Source: Woeseiaceae bacterium
Lineage (GTDB): Bacteria; Pseudomonadota; Gammaproteobacteria; Steroidobacterales; Woeseiaceae
DNA: 64,000 nt
Reading direction: 5' to 3'
Assembly (NCBI GenBank): GCA_021773075.1
Contig: JAJFKT010000015.1
Location: 1-64,000, forward strand
Positions 44,628-53,585 of the stretch are shown here, one piece after another (within the stretch, counting starts at the first letter, position 1; the number at the start of each line of letters is the position of its first letter). The notes below the pieces were generated by a model. The model saw only the letters and a list, made by a program, of their open reading frames with translations. It had not been told where the DNA came from and did not search any database. The position numbers and the translations under genes are program-made.

Positions 44628-45674
44628 ATGCGAGCAGTCTTATACGAGAAGTTTCTCCAAACACCTCAGCTTGTGGAGGTCGCTGATCCGACGCCTGAGC
44701 CGGGTGCTGTCGTCATAAGAGTTATGGCGAGCGGTATTTGCCGTAGTGACTGGAACGGCTGGCAAGGCCACGACTCGGATATCGAACTGCCACATGTTCC
44801 CGGCCACGAACTGGCAGGTGTCATTGAGGCTGTAGGTTCGGGTATCACAAAGTGGACCGTGGGTGATCGAGTAACGGTTCCATTCGTCAGCGGCTGCGGC
44901 AAGTGTCCCGAATGTCAGTCGGGCAACCAGCAGGTTTGTGACAGCCAGTTTCAACCGGGATTCACGCATTGGGGCTCGTTTGCCGAGTATGTCGCTATCC
45001 ACTATGCAGACGATAATCTTGTGCGTTTGCCTGATGAGATGAACTTCACGACTGCGGCTAGCCTGGGTTGTCGATTTGCCACGTCCTTCCGTGCCGTCGT
45101 TGATCAGGGGCGAGTGTCTGCCGATCAATGGATTGCTGTGCATGGCTGTGGCGGAGTAGGTCTTTCGGCGCTCATGATCGCAAGCGCATTCGGCGCAAAG
45201 GTCATTGCCGTCGACATTAGCGATGAAAAACTCACGTTGGCGAAACAACTGGGCGCCGTGGCGGGAGTGAATGCGCATACGTCATCGAACGTCGCAGAAG
45301 AAATTCGTGAGGTTTCTAATGGTGGCGCGCATGTGTCCATCGACGCAATCGGCAATGCTGCGGTTAGTTTCTATTCCATCGACTGCCTCAGAAAACGCGG
45401 CAGGCACGTGCAGGTCGGCTTGATGGTGGGAGCTGACAGCAGACCACGGATCCCAATGGACAAAGTGATGGCGAATGAACTTGAGATCGTTGGCAGTCAC
45501 GGCATGCAAGCGCATCGCTACGACGAAATGCTCAGCATGATCAGTGCGGGTAGGCTTTCTCCGGAGAAACTGATTGGAGCAATAACGGATCTTAAAGGGT
45601 CAATCGCGGTGCTCACGTCGATGGACAGTTTTGACGCTACCGCCATTACGGTCATCGACAATGCTGTGGCCTAG
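44628..45674 (+). CDS. Zinc-dependent alcohol dehydrogenase
   Basis: 348-residue medium-chain zinc dehydrogenase. It has catalytic zinc ligands in [11 protein letters not shown] and [19 protein letters not shown], the structural zinc cluster [15 protein letters not shown] (four Cys) and the nucleotide motif [14 protein letters not shown]. The DISDEKL turn after the Rossmann beta strand, with an acidic residue, favours NAD. The family oxidises primary or secondary alcohols; some members act on 6-hydroxyhexanoate or aryl alcohols. The substrate is unknown. The ATG lies 29 bp after the pilin-fusion gene. Confidence 0.88.
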   Translation: MRAVLYEKFLQTPQLVEVADPTPEPGAVVIRVMASGICRSDWNGWQGHDSDIELPHVPGHELAGVIEAVGSGITKWTVGDRVTVPFVSGCGKCPECQSGNQQVCDSQFQPGFTHWGSFAEYVAIHYADDNLVRLPDEMNFTTAASLGCRFATSFRAVVDQGRVSADQWIAVHGCGGVGLSALMIASAFGAKVIAVDISDEKLTLAKQLGAVAGVNAHTSSNVAEEIREVSNGGAHVSIDAIGNAAVSFYSIDCLRKRGRHVQVGLMVGADSRPRIPMDKVMANELEIVGSHGMQAHRYDEMLSMISAGRLSPEKLIGAITDLKGSIAVLTSMDSFDATAITVIDNAVA

Positions 45675-45782
45675 GCGTGTTAGCCGCTCTGCTCGGACAA
45701 AGCGCCATCCAGTGCGAATAATAGCATTCAGCGGCAACTACCTATGGTTTGTTTTGTCCGGGTCTCTAGGATCATCAATCAA

Positions 45783-47369
45783 ATGTCAGCTAACCCGAAA
45801 ATCGCGCGAGAGTTACTCCGTCGCCATAGCGAGCTTTGTTTCCAAAGAGCGTTTCCACGGACGGTTGGTGAGCGAAAGTCTGCCGACGAGGATCTGTCTC
45901 AATTCGCCGCAAGCATCTCGCGAGAATCGAAGTCAGCCCGTGACCAGTTAGCCGACTCTGGTATCGATGGCACATCGCTTCACTACAGTTTTTCCTACGA
46001 TATGGCGCGTTGGCTGGCGAGCCAGACAGCAGCGTGTGTGTCGATTGATTGGGCAGAGCTAGACGATTGTGAGCTGCTCGATAATCTACTTTCATTAATC
46101 CTCCTTCCGTCGGAGGACGAGTATTTCGACAGCGGCTACGTTGCTACGAAAGAGTGGATCGACATCGCGAGCGCCGGATTCAAGGGAACTGATTTCGAAT
46201 GGCTAATGACGCAGCTTAAGGAGCCGAGGCTGCAGAATGCTTATCGGCAACTCTACGATGCCGCCGACATTCCACTCTTGTGGAACCTGGATGGTAGCCG
46301 GTTCTCGAAGACGGGCAACGTTTTTGGTAACCGGAGGATTGCGAACCGCGGGCATGGAATGCGTGCGAGACCGTCGCACGTGAAGCAGGAAATTGCGAGA
46401 CCCGTTGAATCTATTTCCCGGCTCTCAGAACGGCAGGGGTCAGCTCTTGTCGACGTTGCCATCGCCTCTCTTGCAGCCCGTCACCGTGAGACCTACCATT
46501 TTAGTTTCGCGAATCCGCGGGAGGTGTATCTCGCTGATGTCGTAGAGGGTGTTTCGATAGCAGTTTTCGGTTTGTTGCCCGAACACCGATTTCCTCTTGA
46601 GTGTACCTTCGGCTACCTGATTCTCTCGAATGGGGTGCCGATCGGCTACGGTGGGTCCAGTGTCCTGTTCAGGCAGGTCAATACGGGCATAAACATTTTC
46701 GATGAATATCGAGGCAGTGAGGCGGCATTTCTTTGGGTACAGGTTATGCGTGTTTATCACTCGCTGGTCGGCTGCACCCGTTTCATCGCAAATGCCTACC
46801 AATTTGGGGGCGAGAATGTAGAAGCGCTGCGAAGTGGCGCATTCTGGTTTTATTATCGACTGGGCTACCGTCCCGTCGACACCAGTACACGCAAACTTGC
46901 ACTCGTGGAACAGCGCAAGATTCGCGAAAAACCGGGCTATCGTTGCGACCTGCAGACGCTCAGGAATCTCTCAACTTGCGACATGCACTTGACCCTACCC
47001 GGCGCACGGCAATCAGAATTTTTTGATGAAGAATGGATAGCGACAAGTTCCGGGCTGGCAACGCAGATCTTAGGTCGTGCCGGTGGCCGCACAAGACTGG
47101 CTTCTGCGAATCGCGTGGTACGCCGATTGACGAAGGATTTGGGAATCAATTCATCGCGGTCATGGAGCAGTGATGAGCGCCGAGGTCTGGCCGCTATCGC
47201 TCCATTTATCGCGGATTTACAGCCATCAAACTGGACGCAGGAAGAGAAACGTCACACCGGGAATTTGATTCTCGCGAAAGGTGGGCAGCGGGAATTGGCA
47301 TACGCGAAGCTTATGGCAACGGATGAGCGGTTTCTTCAGGAACTGCGGGCAAAGTGTATTGAGGAATAG
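45783..47369 (+). CDS. Large protein of unknown function with GNAT-like region
   Basis: 528-residue cytoplasmic protein from the ATG at 45783 (AGGATC upstream); an earlier ATG at 45744 would add 13 residues. No signal peptide or span is visible. I do not recognise the family. Residues about 255-380 resemble an acetyltransferase fold by pattern: GYLILSNGVPIGYGGSSVLF, IFDEYRGSEAAFLWVQVMRV, then GGENVEALRSGAFWFYYRLG and YRPV, like GNAT motifs A and B. The N- and C-terminal parts are helical. It is followed after 2 bp by an ABM-domain gene, so the pair is probably co-expressed. Confidence 0.75.
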   Translation: MSANPKIARELLRRHSELCFQRAFPRTVGERKSADEDLSQFAASISRESKSARDQLADSGIDGTSLHYSFSYDMARWLASQTAACVSIDWAELDDCELLDNLLSLILLPSEDEYFDSGYVATKEWIDIASAGFKGTDFEWLMTQLKEPRLQNAYRQLYDAADIPLLWNLDGSRFSKTGNVFGNRRIANRGHGMRARPSHVKQEIARPVESISRLSERQGSALVDVAIASLAARHRETYHFSFANPREVYLADVVEGVSIAVFGLLPEHRFPLECTFGYLILSNGVPIGYGGSSVLFRQVNTGINIFDEYRGSEAAFLWVQVMRVYHSLVGCTRFIANAYQFGGENVEALRSGAFWFYYRLGYRPVDTSTRKLALVEQRKIREKPGYRCDLQTLRNLSTCDMHLTLPGARQSEFFDEEWIATSSGLATQILGRAGGRTRLASANRVVRRLTKDLGINSSRSWSSDERRGLAAIAPFIADLQPSNWTQEEKRHTGNLILAKGGQRELAYAKLMATDERFLQELRAKCIEE

Positions 47370-47371
47370 AC

Positions 47372-47926
47372 TTGGATAGCGCGAATGAAACCGGCCCCGT
47401 CACTATCTCGATTGCGAGGAAAGTGGTTGCGGGACGAGAAGCCGACTACGAACAATGGTTGAAAAGTGTTTCCGCCGCAGCGCTCAGGTTTCCCGGGCAC
47501 ATGGGCGTAAATATGATTCGACCGACCACCGCATCTCGAGAGTATGTGACAATATTCAGATTTGACTCGTACCTGCACTCAAGGCGTTGGGAAGAATCTG
47601 AGGTTCGACAGCAATGGTTAGCGCGCCTCGAAGGCATCGTCGAGGGCGATGCAGAGGTACGCGAGGGGACGGGCCTGGAATTCTGGTTCAGTTTGCCGGA
47701 ACTGCCGCTTTCTCATCCGTCACCACACAAGATGGCGCTAGTCCTGCTGGTGGTTGTTTTCGTGCTGGTCACAATTATACGGTTCATCCTGTCAACGTTC
47801 GCATCCGATTGGCCGATCGCAGCTACGTCATTTATTACTGTTTTTTGCCAGGTGATCTTAATGACCTATGTCGTAATGCCTCGAGTAACGCAAATCCTGC
47901 AAGGGTGGTTATACCGGCCAGAATGA
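47372..47926 (+). CDS. ABM-domain protein with C-terminal membrane spans
   Basis: 184-residue protein from a TTG start with GAGGAA upstream. Residues about 8-105 form an antibiotic biosynthesis monooxygenase-type (ABM) ferredoxin-like domain: ISIARKVVAGREADYEQWLK, FPGHMGVNMIRP and EYVTIFRFDSY. Two membrane spans follow (about 120-140 and 150-175). ABM domains fused to spans occur in uncharacterised bacterial proteins and usually lack a known reaction. It is adjacent to the unknown GNAT-like gene and convergent with the glutaredoxin-like gene. Confidence 0.78.
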   Translation: MDSANETGPVTISIARKVVAGREADYEQWLKSVSAAALRFPGHMGVNMIRPTTASREYVTIFRFDSYLHSRRWEESEVRQQWLARLEGIVEGDAEVREGTGLEFWFSLPELPLSHPSPHKMALVLLVVVFVLVTIIRFILSTFASDWPIAATSFITVFCQVILMTYVVMPRVTQILQGWLYRPE

Positions 47927-47969
47927 GTCGTGCAGGCCGCGACCGCCGCGACGCTATAGTCGGGCGCGC

Positions 47970-48521
47970 TCAGGAACGTGACGACAGTGCCCCGAGGTAA
48001 CGCACAATATCCTGAGATTCAGGCATCCACCGGTCGTCTCCGTCAGGAGACGTGATGCGGAGCACGGGCACCGTTGCGCGCCCGCGCGCGTCTACCAATT
48101 CATTGCGATATTTCGGGTCCTCGAAAATTTCTCGTAACTCGACGTCGAGACCCAGACGATCGATCGCCGTTCGGACAAGCGCACAGTAGGGGCAAGTGTG
48201 AGAATGATAGAGAGCCAGTTTGTCCGTCGAAGGAGCAGGGCTGCTGGCATAACGCTCAATAAACTGCCCGGCATAAAACTCCGCCCAGTCGCTCTCAGGT
48301 GCGCGCGCGCTATGTTCGAAATCGGCGTTCATCACACAATACACGAGCTGGCTCTTGGTAAACGGCGTTTCCAGTGCCAGCGTAAGTGGCTCTTGCAAAT
48401 ATTCTGCATACCAAATTGGCCACTCCGGGTCCGCGCCATCGGTGGCAATGAAAGCCGTGTGATGGGCGCGTCCCGATTCGAGAAAAATCCCGGTGAGAGA
48501 ATTGCGGAGCTCGGTATTCAT
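47970..48521 (-). CDS. Unknown N-terminal domain fused to glutaredoxin/GST-N domain
   Basis: 183-residue protein. The C-terminal 85 residues (LALYHSHTCPYCALVRTAID; TVPVLRI; DRWMPESQDIVRYL) are a thioredoxin-fold glutaredoxin/GST N-terminal domain with a CPYC redox motif, cis-Pro and glutathione-binding Glu-Ser. The N-terminal 95 residues (SLTGIFLESGRAHHTAFIAT; EWPIWYAEYLQ) are a separate domain I cannot name. It probably reduces a disulfide with glutathione. It is divergent from the cation antiporter by 99 bp. Confidence 0.8.
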   Translation of the reverse strand: MNTELRNSLTGIFLESGRAHHTAFIATDGADPEWPIWYAEYLQEPLTLALETPFTKSQLVYCVMNADFEHSARAPESDWAEFYAGQFIERYASSPAPSTDKLALYHSHTCPYCALVRTAIDRLGLDVELREIFEDPKYRNELVDARGRATVPVLRITSPDGDDRWMPESQDIVRYLGALSSRS

Positions 48522-48620
48522 TAAAACCTCTCTTCGACGATGGATTGCTGCTTACTTTACAGGCAGACAGGGCTCGCGTAGTTATACACTGCTCGTCTCC
48601 AAAAATTAGGTGAATTTCCG

Positions 48621-49898
48621 ATGGATTTGTTGTCGCTCGCCATCATTACGGGCGGATTATTGCTGTACTCACTGATCTCAGGCCGTCTGCAGGGGACTAT
48701 CCTCACTGCGCCACTAATATTCATTGTATTCGGGTACACGCTTGGCGCCGGCGGCCTGCATCTGGCCGCGGTCGATGTGGGTCACTCAGCTATTCACGTA
48801 ATTGCCGAGATCACGCTCGTCCTGGTGTTGTTCACAGACGCTGCACGTATCGATCTCAACCGCGTGCGAAAAGACCATGACCTTCCAGTGCGGATGCTGC
48901 TGATCGGAATTCCACTAACGATGGTGGCTGGAACATTTGTCGCGGCATGGGTTTTTCCGGCCTTTTCAATTTGGGAGGCTGCGCTGTTGGCGGCGCTTCT
49001 GGCGCCGACGGATGCGGCTCTGGGCCAGGCCGTTGTTTCCGCCAAAATCGTGCCGGTACGGATTCGCCAGGCGATCAACATTGAAAGCGGTCTCAATGAC
49101 GGCATAGCCTTGCCTGCGGTCCTGCTTCTGGCGGCGCTGGCGAGTATCGGCCACGATACCAAGCCAGCGAGCGACTGGATTCAATTCGGATTACTTCAGG
49201 TTTCGCTCGGACCCATAGTGGGTATCGTCATCGGATACGTTGGCGCACGGATGCTGGATGCGGCAATTGAGCGTGGCTTCGCGAGCGCTTCATTCCAGGG
49301 GATCGGAATGCTGTCGCTGGCAGTTTTCACTTTTGTTGCATCGGAGTTGGTTGGTGGCAATGGCTTCATTGCCGCATTTGTTGGCGGCATGGTCTTCGGT
49401 CACAGTATTCGCAATGAGTGCACGTTCCTGTTCGAATTCATGGAGACGGAAGGGCAGCTTCTAATGCTGATTACCTTCCTTATCTTCGGCGCGGCATTGT
49501 TACCGGAAGCCATTGAGCACCTAAGTCCGACGATCTTTTTATATGCGGTACTCAGCCTGACAGCGATTCGCATGCTCCCGATCGGCTTATCACTACTCGG
49601 CACAGGTCTGCGTATGCCATCGTATCTTTTCCTCGGATGGTTTGGGCCGCGCGGTCTGGCTTCCATATTGTTCGTGTTGCTCATTCTTGAGGAATCCGAG
49701 GTGCCCCATCGCGATGTATTGCTTTCGGTCACGGTTGTGACCGTCGCACTTAGCGCATTGCTACACGGCATCAGCGCTGCACCGTTTGCTCGCATCTACG
49801 GCCAGATGGCCAGCAAAATGGGTGAATGCGAAGAAATTAAACCGGTAAAAGAAATCCCCCTTCGGGAAGGTCTGTTGCCGGATAACAACGACCAATAA
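48621..49898 (+). CDS. Cation:proton antiporter (CPA1 type)
   Basis: 425-residue inner-membrane antiporter with about 12 spans. The ion-site region LLAALLAPTDAALGQAVVS and the following NIESGLNDGIALPAVLL (Asn-Asp type with conserved Glu and Asp) are typical of the CPA1 Na+/H+ exchangers. The C-terminal cytoplasmic tail is short. It would exchange Na+ or K+ for protons for pH or salt control. A Rieske-glutamate synthase fusion gene follows after 13 bp and may share the transcript. Confidence 0.9.
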   Translation: MDLLSLAIITGGLLLYSLISGRLQGTILTAPLIFIVFGYTLGAGGLHLAAVDVGHSAIHVIAEITLVLVLFTDAARIDLNRVRKDHDLPVRMLLIGIPLTMVAGTFVAAWVFPAFSIWEAALLAALLAPTDAALGQAVVSAKIVPVRIRQAINIESGLNDGIALPAVLLLAALASIGHDTKPASDWIQFGLLQVSLGPIVGIVIGYVGARMLDAAIERGFASASFQGIGMLSLAVFTFVASELVGGNGFIAAFVGGMVFGHSIRNECTFLFEFMETEGQLLMLITFLIFGAALLPEAIEHLSPTIFLYAVLSLTAIRMLPIGLSLLGTGLRMPSYLFLGWFGPRGLASILFVLLILEESEVPHRDVLLSVTVVTVALSALLHGISAAPFARIYGQMASKMGECEEIKPVKEIPLREGLLPDNNDQ

Positions 49899-49911
49899 GG
49901 AACCTGCACAC

Positions 49912-51543
49912 ATGAATAAGATTTCCATCGCCGTTTGGGACGAACTCGAAGACCGATCCCCCGCGCACGCAATCGTCGCGAACGTGGATCTCGTCATTGT
50001 TCGTTTCGACGACACCGTATCCGTTCTCTACGGCCGCTGCGCGCATCGCGCTGCCTTGATGTCAGATGGCCATGTTGAAGGCGACAATCTGATTTGCGGT
50101 GTTCACGGCTGGGACTACCGCGTGGATACCGGCATTAGTGAATACAACAATTCGGAAACACTGCCGAAATTTGATGCCTGGATTGAGAACGGAGATGTGC
50201 TGGTGGATCAGGACGCCATTGAGGCATGGGCGAAGAAACACCCGCAGCCGTATGATCGCGACGCTTATCAGGGCGCATACCAGGACCCGACTGGCACGGC
50301 GGATGAACCGCACGTAAAACTGATTCGAAAACTAGCAAACGAAGGCCTTAGCAAGGTCGGACATCACGGTCCGTCCGACGCAATGGGTGTGCCTCGCGAT
50401 ACACTTCCAAAGTGGGATGACCTGCAGTTCGTTGTCGGTCAATTGCATAAACTGCCATTACTCGACGACGAAGATGTCGGTACGGATCTTGTCATTGGCG
50501 CGAACGCGAAAAAACCACTGGCTTTGGATATTCCACTGTTCGTATCGGACATGAGCTTCGGTGCGCTATCCGAGGAGGCGAAAGTTGCTTTGTCAAAAGG
50601 CGCAGAGTTGGCCGGCACCGGAATCTGTTCGGGTGAAGGCGGCATGTTGCCGGAGGAACAAGCCGCCAACAGCAAGTTTTTTTATGAGCTGGCATCCGCC
50701 CGGTTTGGTTTCTCCTGGGAGAACGTGCAAAAGACGCAGGCGTTTCACTTCAAGGGCGGGCAGGGTGCCAAGACTGGCACTGGCGGTCATCTTCCCGGCA
50801 ACAAAGTGAAGGGTAAGATTGCGGCGGTTAGAAATCTTCCTGAAGGTGAGGCGGCAATATCGCCAGCGCGCTTCCCGGACTGGACGGAGCTCAGCCAGTT
50901 TCGTGATTTTGCGGAGGAACTTCGCGAGAAAACGGGTGGCATACCTGTTGGTTACAAACTATCAGCTCAGCACGTCGAGAAAGACATTGATGCAGCGCTC
51001 AATATTGGCGTGGACTACATTATTCTTGACGGGCGTGGCGGCGGAACGGGTGCTGCGCCGCTTATCTTTCGTGACAATATTTCTGTACCGACAATGCCAG
51101 CTCTTGCAAGAGCGCGTCGACACCTCGACAAAAGCGATGCAGCCGGCGTAACACTCATCATCATAGGTGGCCTGAGAACGCCGGCCGATTTCGCCAAGGC
51201 CATGGCGCTTGGTGCGGACGGTGTTGCGATATCCAACGCCGCAATCCAGGCGATTGGTTGCCTTGGAATGCGTGCCTGTCATACAAATAATTGCCCGGTC
51301 GGTATCGCGACGCAAAAACCGCACTTGCGCGCCCGGCTGCCGGTCGATATTGCGGCAGAACGCCTGCATCGATTCTTCTCAGCTTCAGTAGACCTGATGA
51401 AAGTGCTGGCACGCGCGGCCGGCCACCGCCATCTGAGTGATTTCACTGTGGATGATCTGACAACGTTCAAGAGCGACATTGCGCAATTGACTGGCGTCCA
51501 CTACGGCGGCGTGATGGCAATCGGCAAGGCGTACTCGCCTTGA
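49912..51543 (+). CDS. Rieske domain fused to glutamate synthase (FMN) domain
   Basis: 543-residue fusion. Residues about 5-105 are a Rieske-type ferredoxin domain: GRCAHRAALMSDG and ICGVHGWDYRVD supply the two Cys and two His of a [2Fe-2S] cluster. From about residue 150 it is a glutamate synthase central/FMN domain (PLFVSDMSFGALSEEAKVAL; SGEGGMLPEEQA; ILDGRGGGTGAAP; ADGVAISNAAIQAIGC). Cys in GCLGMRACHTNNCPVGIAT fits the [3Fe-4S] cluster. No amidotransferase domain or small subunit is present, so the ammonia source and electron path differ from GltBD. Function is unproven. Confidence 0.87.
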   Translation: MNKISIAVWDELEDRSPAHAIVANVDLVIVRFDDTVSVLYGRCAHRAALMSDGHVEGDNLICGVHGWDYRVDTGISEYNNSETLPKFDAWIENGDVLVDQDAIEAWAKKHPQPYDRDAYQGAYQDPTGTADEPHVKLIRKLANEGLSKVGHHGPSDAMGVPRDTLPKWDDLQFVVGQLHKLPLLDDEDVGTDLVIGANAKKPLALDIPLFVSDMSFGALSEEAKVALSKGAELAGTGICSGEGGMLPEEQAANSKFFYELASARFGFSWENVQKTQAFHFKGGQGAKTGTGGHLPGNKVKGKIAAVRNLPEGEAAISPARFPDWTELSQFRDFAEELREKTGGIPVGYKLSAQHVEKDIDAALNIGVDYIILDGRGGGTGAAPLIFRDNISVPTMPALARARRHLDKSDAAGVTLIIIGGLRTPADFAKAMALGADGVAISNAAIQAIGCLGMRACHTNNCPVGIATQKPHLRARLPVDIAAERLHRFFSASVDLMKVLARAAGHRHLSDFTVDDLTTFKSDIAQLTGVHYGGVMAIGKAYSP

Positions 51544-52388
51544 GTCATTCGATATTTCCGCCTCTGGACAATAGTGAGGCAATTCTTGATACGCGTAATG
51601 CGATGCACGCGTATGCACGTGTATTGGGCGATTGTCTGAAAGCCAGCCGCAGTAAGCGAAAACACTGGTGGCATGCGAGCCTACGGCCGTCCTTGAAGGG
51701 ACTGTCCACTGGCGTCGTGCGCGCCGCAACAGACTTTGAGCTTGAGTTGAATTTTCACAATGCCGCGCTGTGTGCAAGCTCAAGTGATGGCAATGCAGTT
51801 GAAGTTGACCTTAATGGCCAGTCTGCCGCCGAGATGGAGCAAGTGCTGGGCGAATTCTTGTCGGCGAATGGCATAGTGGGCGTGGAGCTTGCAAACGCGG
51901 ACCGCTCGGACATTACCTGGCCGGCGTTCTCCCGGTCACATGCAGAGTTGATGGGACAAGCACTGGGCTCAATCTCTGCGGAGATGGAAGCATTCAGAGC
52001 CGGTGTTCGGGAAGAAACCAGTCCAGTTCAGCTTTGGCCACACCACTTTGACTTGTCGATGATCTGGCTGCCCGGAGAGAAAATAGCCGGACAGGATCCG
52101 AACGATGAAGAGTATTCGGACAAACAAATGAATTTCGGTTTCGCGTTTGGCGATGAGAGTATTCCGGAGCCCTATTTTTATGTAACGGCATATCCCACAC
52201 CGGATGCTATGGCGGCGACTCGTTTGCCTGCGGGATCCGAGTGGAAGACGGATGGATTTACCGGGGCGGTTTTGACCTACCAGACTCTGCGTGACACGAG
52301 CGACCCGAGCGCTTACTTGCAGGATTTTTGGACCCGTTTACTGGCAAGTGGGCAGCAGCACATGCTTGAGGAGAATACTAAGGACTAG
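51540..52388 (+). CDS. DUF5996 family protein
   Basis: 282-residue protein resembling DUF5996. It opens LDTRNAMHAYARVLGDCLKA then RSKRKHWWHASLRP, and has the diagnostic SPVQLWPHHFDLSMIW and PYFYVTAYP motifs. Function is unknown; the conserved His/Trp residues suggest an enzyme. The start is a TTG that overlaps the stop of the Rieske-glutamate synthase gene by 4 bp, so the two are translationally coupled. It is the last gene of the antiporter operon. A degraded gene remnant follows. Confidence 0.82.
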   Translation: MSHSIFPPLDNSEAILDTRNAMHAYARVLGDCLKASRSKRKHWWHASLRPSLKGLSTGVVRAATDFELELNFHNAALCASSSDGNAVEVDLNGQSAAEMEQVLGEFLSANGIVGVELANADRSDITWPAFSRSHAELMGQALGSISAEMEAFRAGVREETSPVQLWPHHFDLSMIWLPGEKIAGQDPNDEEYSDKQMNFGFAFGDESIPEPYFYVTAYPTPDAMAATRLPAGSEWKTDGFTGAVLTYQTLRDTSDPSAYLQDFWTRLLASGQQHMLEENTKD

Positions 52389-52479
52389 TGCCATGAGCGA
52401 AACCGAAAAAAACATTGAGTGGCATCTTCATTCGGTCGTTATTTCGAGTGCAAAGATCAACGCGTCTTGATGTCGGGCT

Positions 52480-52572
52480 ATCTGGGAAAAGTTACGGCCA
52501 GCACTCGATGAAATGCTCGCTCATGCAGGACCGACGCTGATTGAAATAATCACCGACCCGGATTTGATCTAG
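52480..52572 (+). pseudogene. C-terminal remnant of a TPP-dependent enzyme
   Basis: In the 249-bp gap between the DUF5996 gene and ribF, this frame reads WEKLRPALDEMLAHAGPTLI then EIITDPDLI and stops. The GPTLIEIITDPDL ending is the usual C-terminus of acetolactate synthase-like thiamine pyrophosphate enzymes. It is cut off by a stop at 52468-52470, just upstream. A 25-codon open frame with a fair start (52393-52470) precedes it and shows no likeness I recognise. I see a gene relic and nothing else in this gap. Confidence 0.6.
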
Positions 52573-52637
52573 GGGAAGCACAGCAAGCTGTTATATCATC
52601 AGCACTTCTCAGCGCAGTCATTCATAGGTGAAAAAAA

Positions 52638-53582
52638 ATGCAGGTGATTCGCTCACTTGATAGTGAGGATTTGGAGCGGTTTTCGGACGGCAGTATCGTG
52701 ACCATTGGCAATTTCGATGGACTGCACCTTGGCCATCGGATGTTACTCGATGATGTACTTAAGCAAGCCAGGGCCGCAGGATTGCCGGCCGTTGTAATGT
52801 GCTTCGAACCGACCCCACTGGAGTTTTTCTCACCGCAAAGTCCGCCCGCGAGGCTGATGCGATTTTCCGAAAAGCGCAAAGCGCTCGAGGAGTATGGCAT
52901 CGATGTTTTTTGTTGCCTCGACTTTGACGTCCAGATGCGCAGCGGTTCGCCTGACTGGTTTATTCAAGAGGTACTCGTCAAATTATTGAACGTGAAAGGC
53001 TTGATTACGGGTGACCAGTTTCGCTTTGGCAAGGATCGCGCAGGTGATGTCGAGGATCTGCAGAAGGCAGGTGAAAAATACGGTTTTCAGGTGCGCGGAA
53101 TGGCCAGCCTTGAAAGTGACGGCACAACGGTCAGTTCTACCCGAATTCGCAATGCCCTGTCGTCGGGAAACCTGCAGCGTGCAGCGGAGTTACTGGGTCA
53201 AAACTACAGGATGTCCGGCGAGGTAATCCATGGCAATCATCTTGGGCGCAGGCTGGGTTTTCCTACGGCGAATATCGATCCGGATCGAATTCATGTTGCG
53301 CTGGTGGGCATATTCGCGGTGCGTGTAACTGGCCTTGGGGACGATACGCTTGAAGGTGTTGCCGCCATTGGGACGCGGCCGACAGTGGGTGGGACGAAGA
53401 TGCTCCTCGAAGTGCACATATTCGACTTCGATGAAGATATTTACGGGCGCGAGATTGAGGTCGAATTCGTGGAGAAAATCAGAGATGAACTTAATTTTCC
53501 CGATATTGATGCGCTCATCGAACACATTGGTAATGATGTCGCCGCCGCCAGGAAGATCCTGGCGAATCTGGCCGGGTCCTGA
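52638..53582 (+). CDS. ribF: Bifunctional riboflavin kinase/FAD synthetase
   Basis: 314-residue enzyme that turns riboflavin into FMN and then FAD. The N-terminal nucleotidyltransferase domain has VTIGNFDGLHLGHRMLLDDV, FEPTPLEFF and VSSTRIRNAL. The C-terminal riboflavin kinase domain has HGNHLGRRLGFPTANI, AAIGTRPTVGG and EVHIFDFDEDIYG. Length is normal. The ATG at 52638 follows AGGTG. It is more often beside ileS/lspA; here it stands between a gene relic and a hemerythrin gene that converges 3 bp downstream. Confidence 0.95.
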   Translation: MQVIRSLDSEDLERFSDGSIVTIGNFDGLHLGHRMLLDDVLKQARAAGLPAVVMCFEPTPLEFFSPQSPPARLMRFSEKRKALEEYGIDVFCCLDFDVQMRSGSPDWFIQEVLVKLLNVKGLITGDQFRFGKDRAGDVEDLQKAGEKYGFQVRGMASLESDGTTVSSTRIRNALSSGNLQRAAELLGQNYRMSGEVIHGNHLGRRLGFPTANIDPDRIHVALVGIFAVRVTGLGDDTLEGVAAIGTRPTVGGTKMLLEVHIFDFDEDIYGREIEVEFVEKIRDELNFPDIDALIEHIGNDVAAARKILANLAGS

Positions 53583-53585
53583 CAC

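Noticed and set aside
52393..52470. 25-codon open frame with a fair start after the DUF5996 gene
   Set aside because: No recognisable protein, no conservation evidence, and it runs into a gene relic; more likely decayed sequence.
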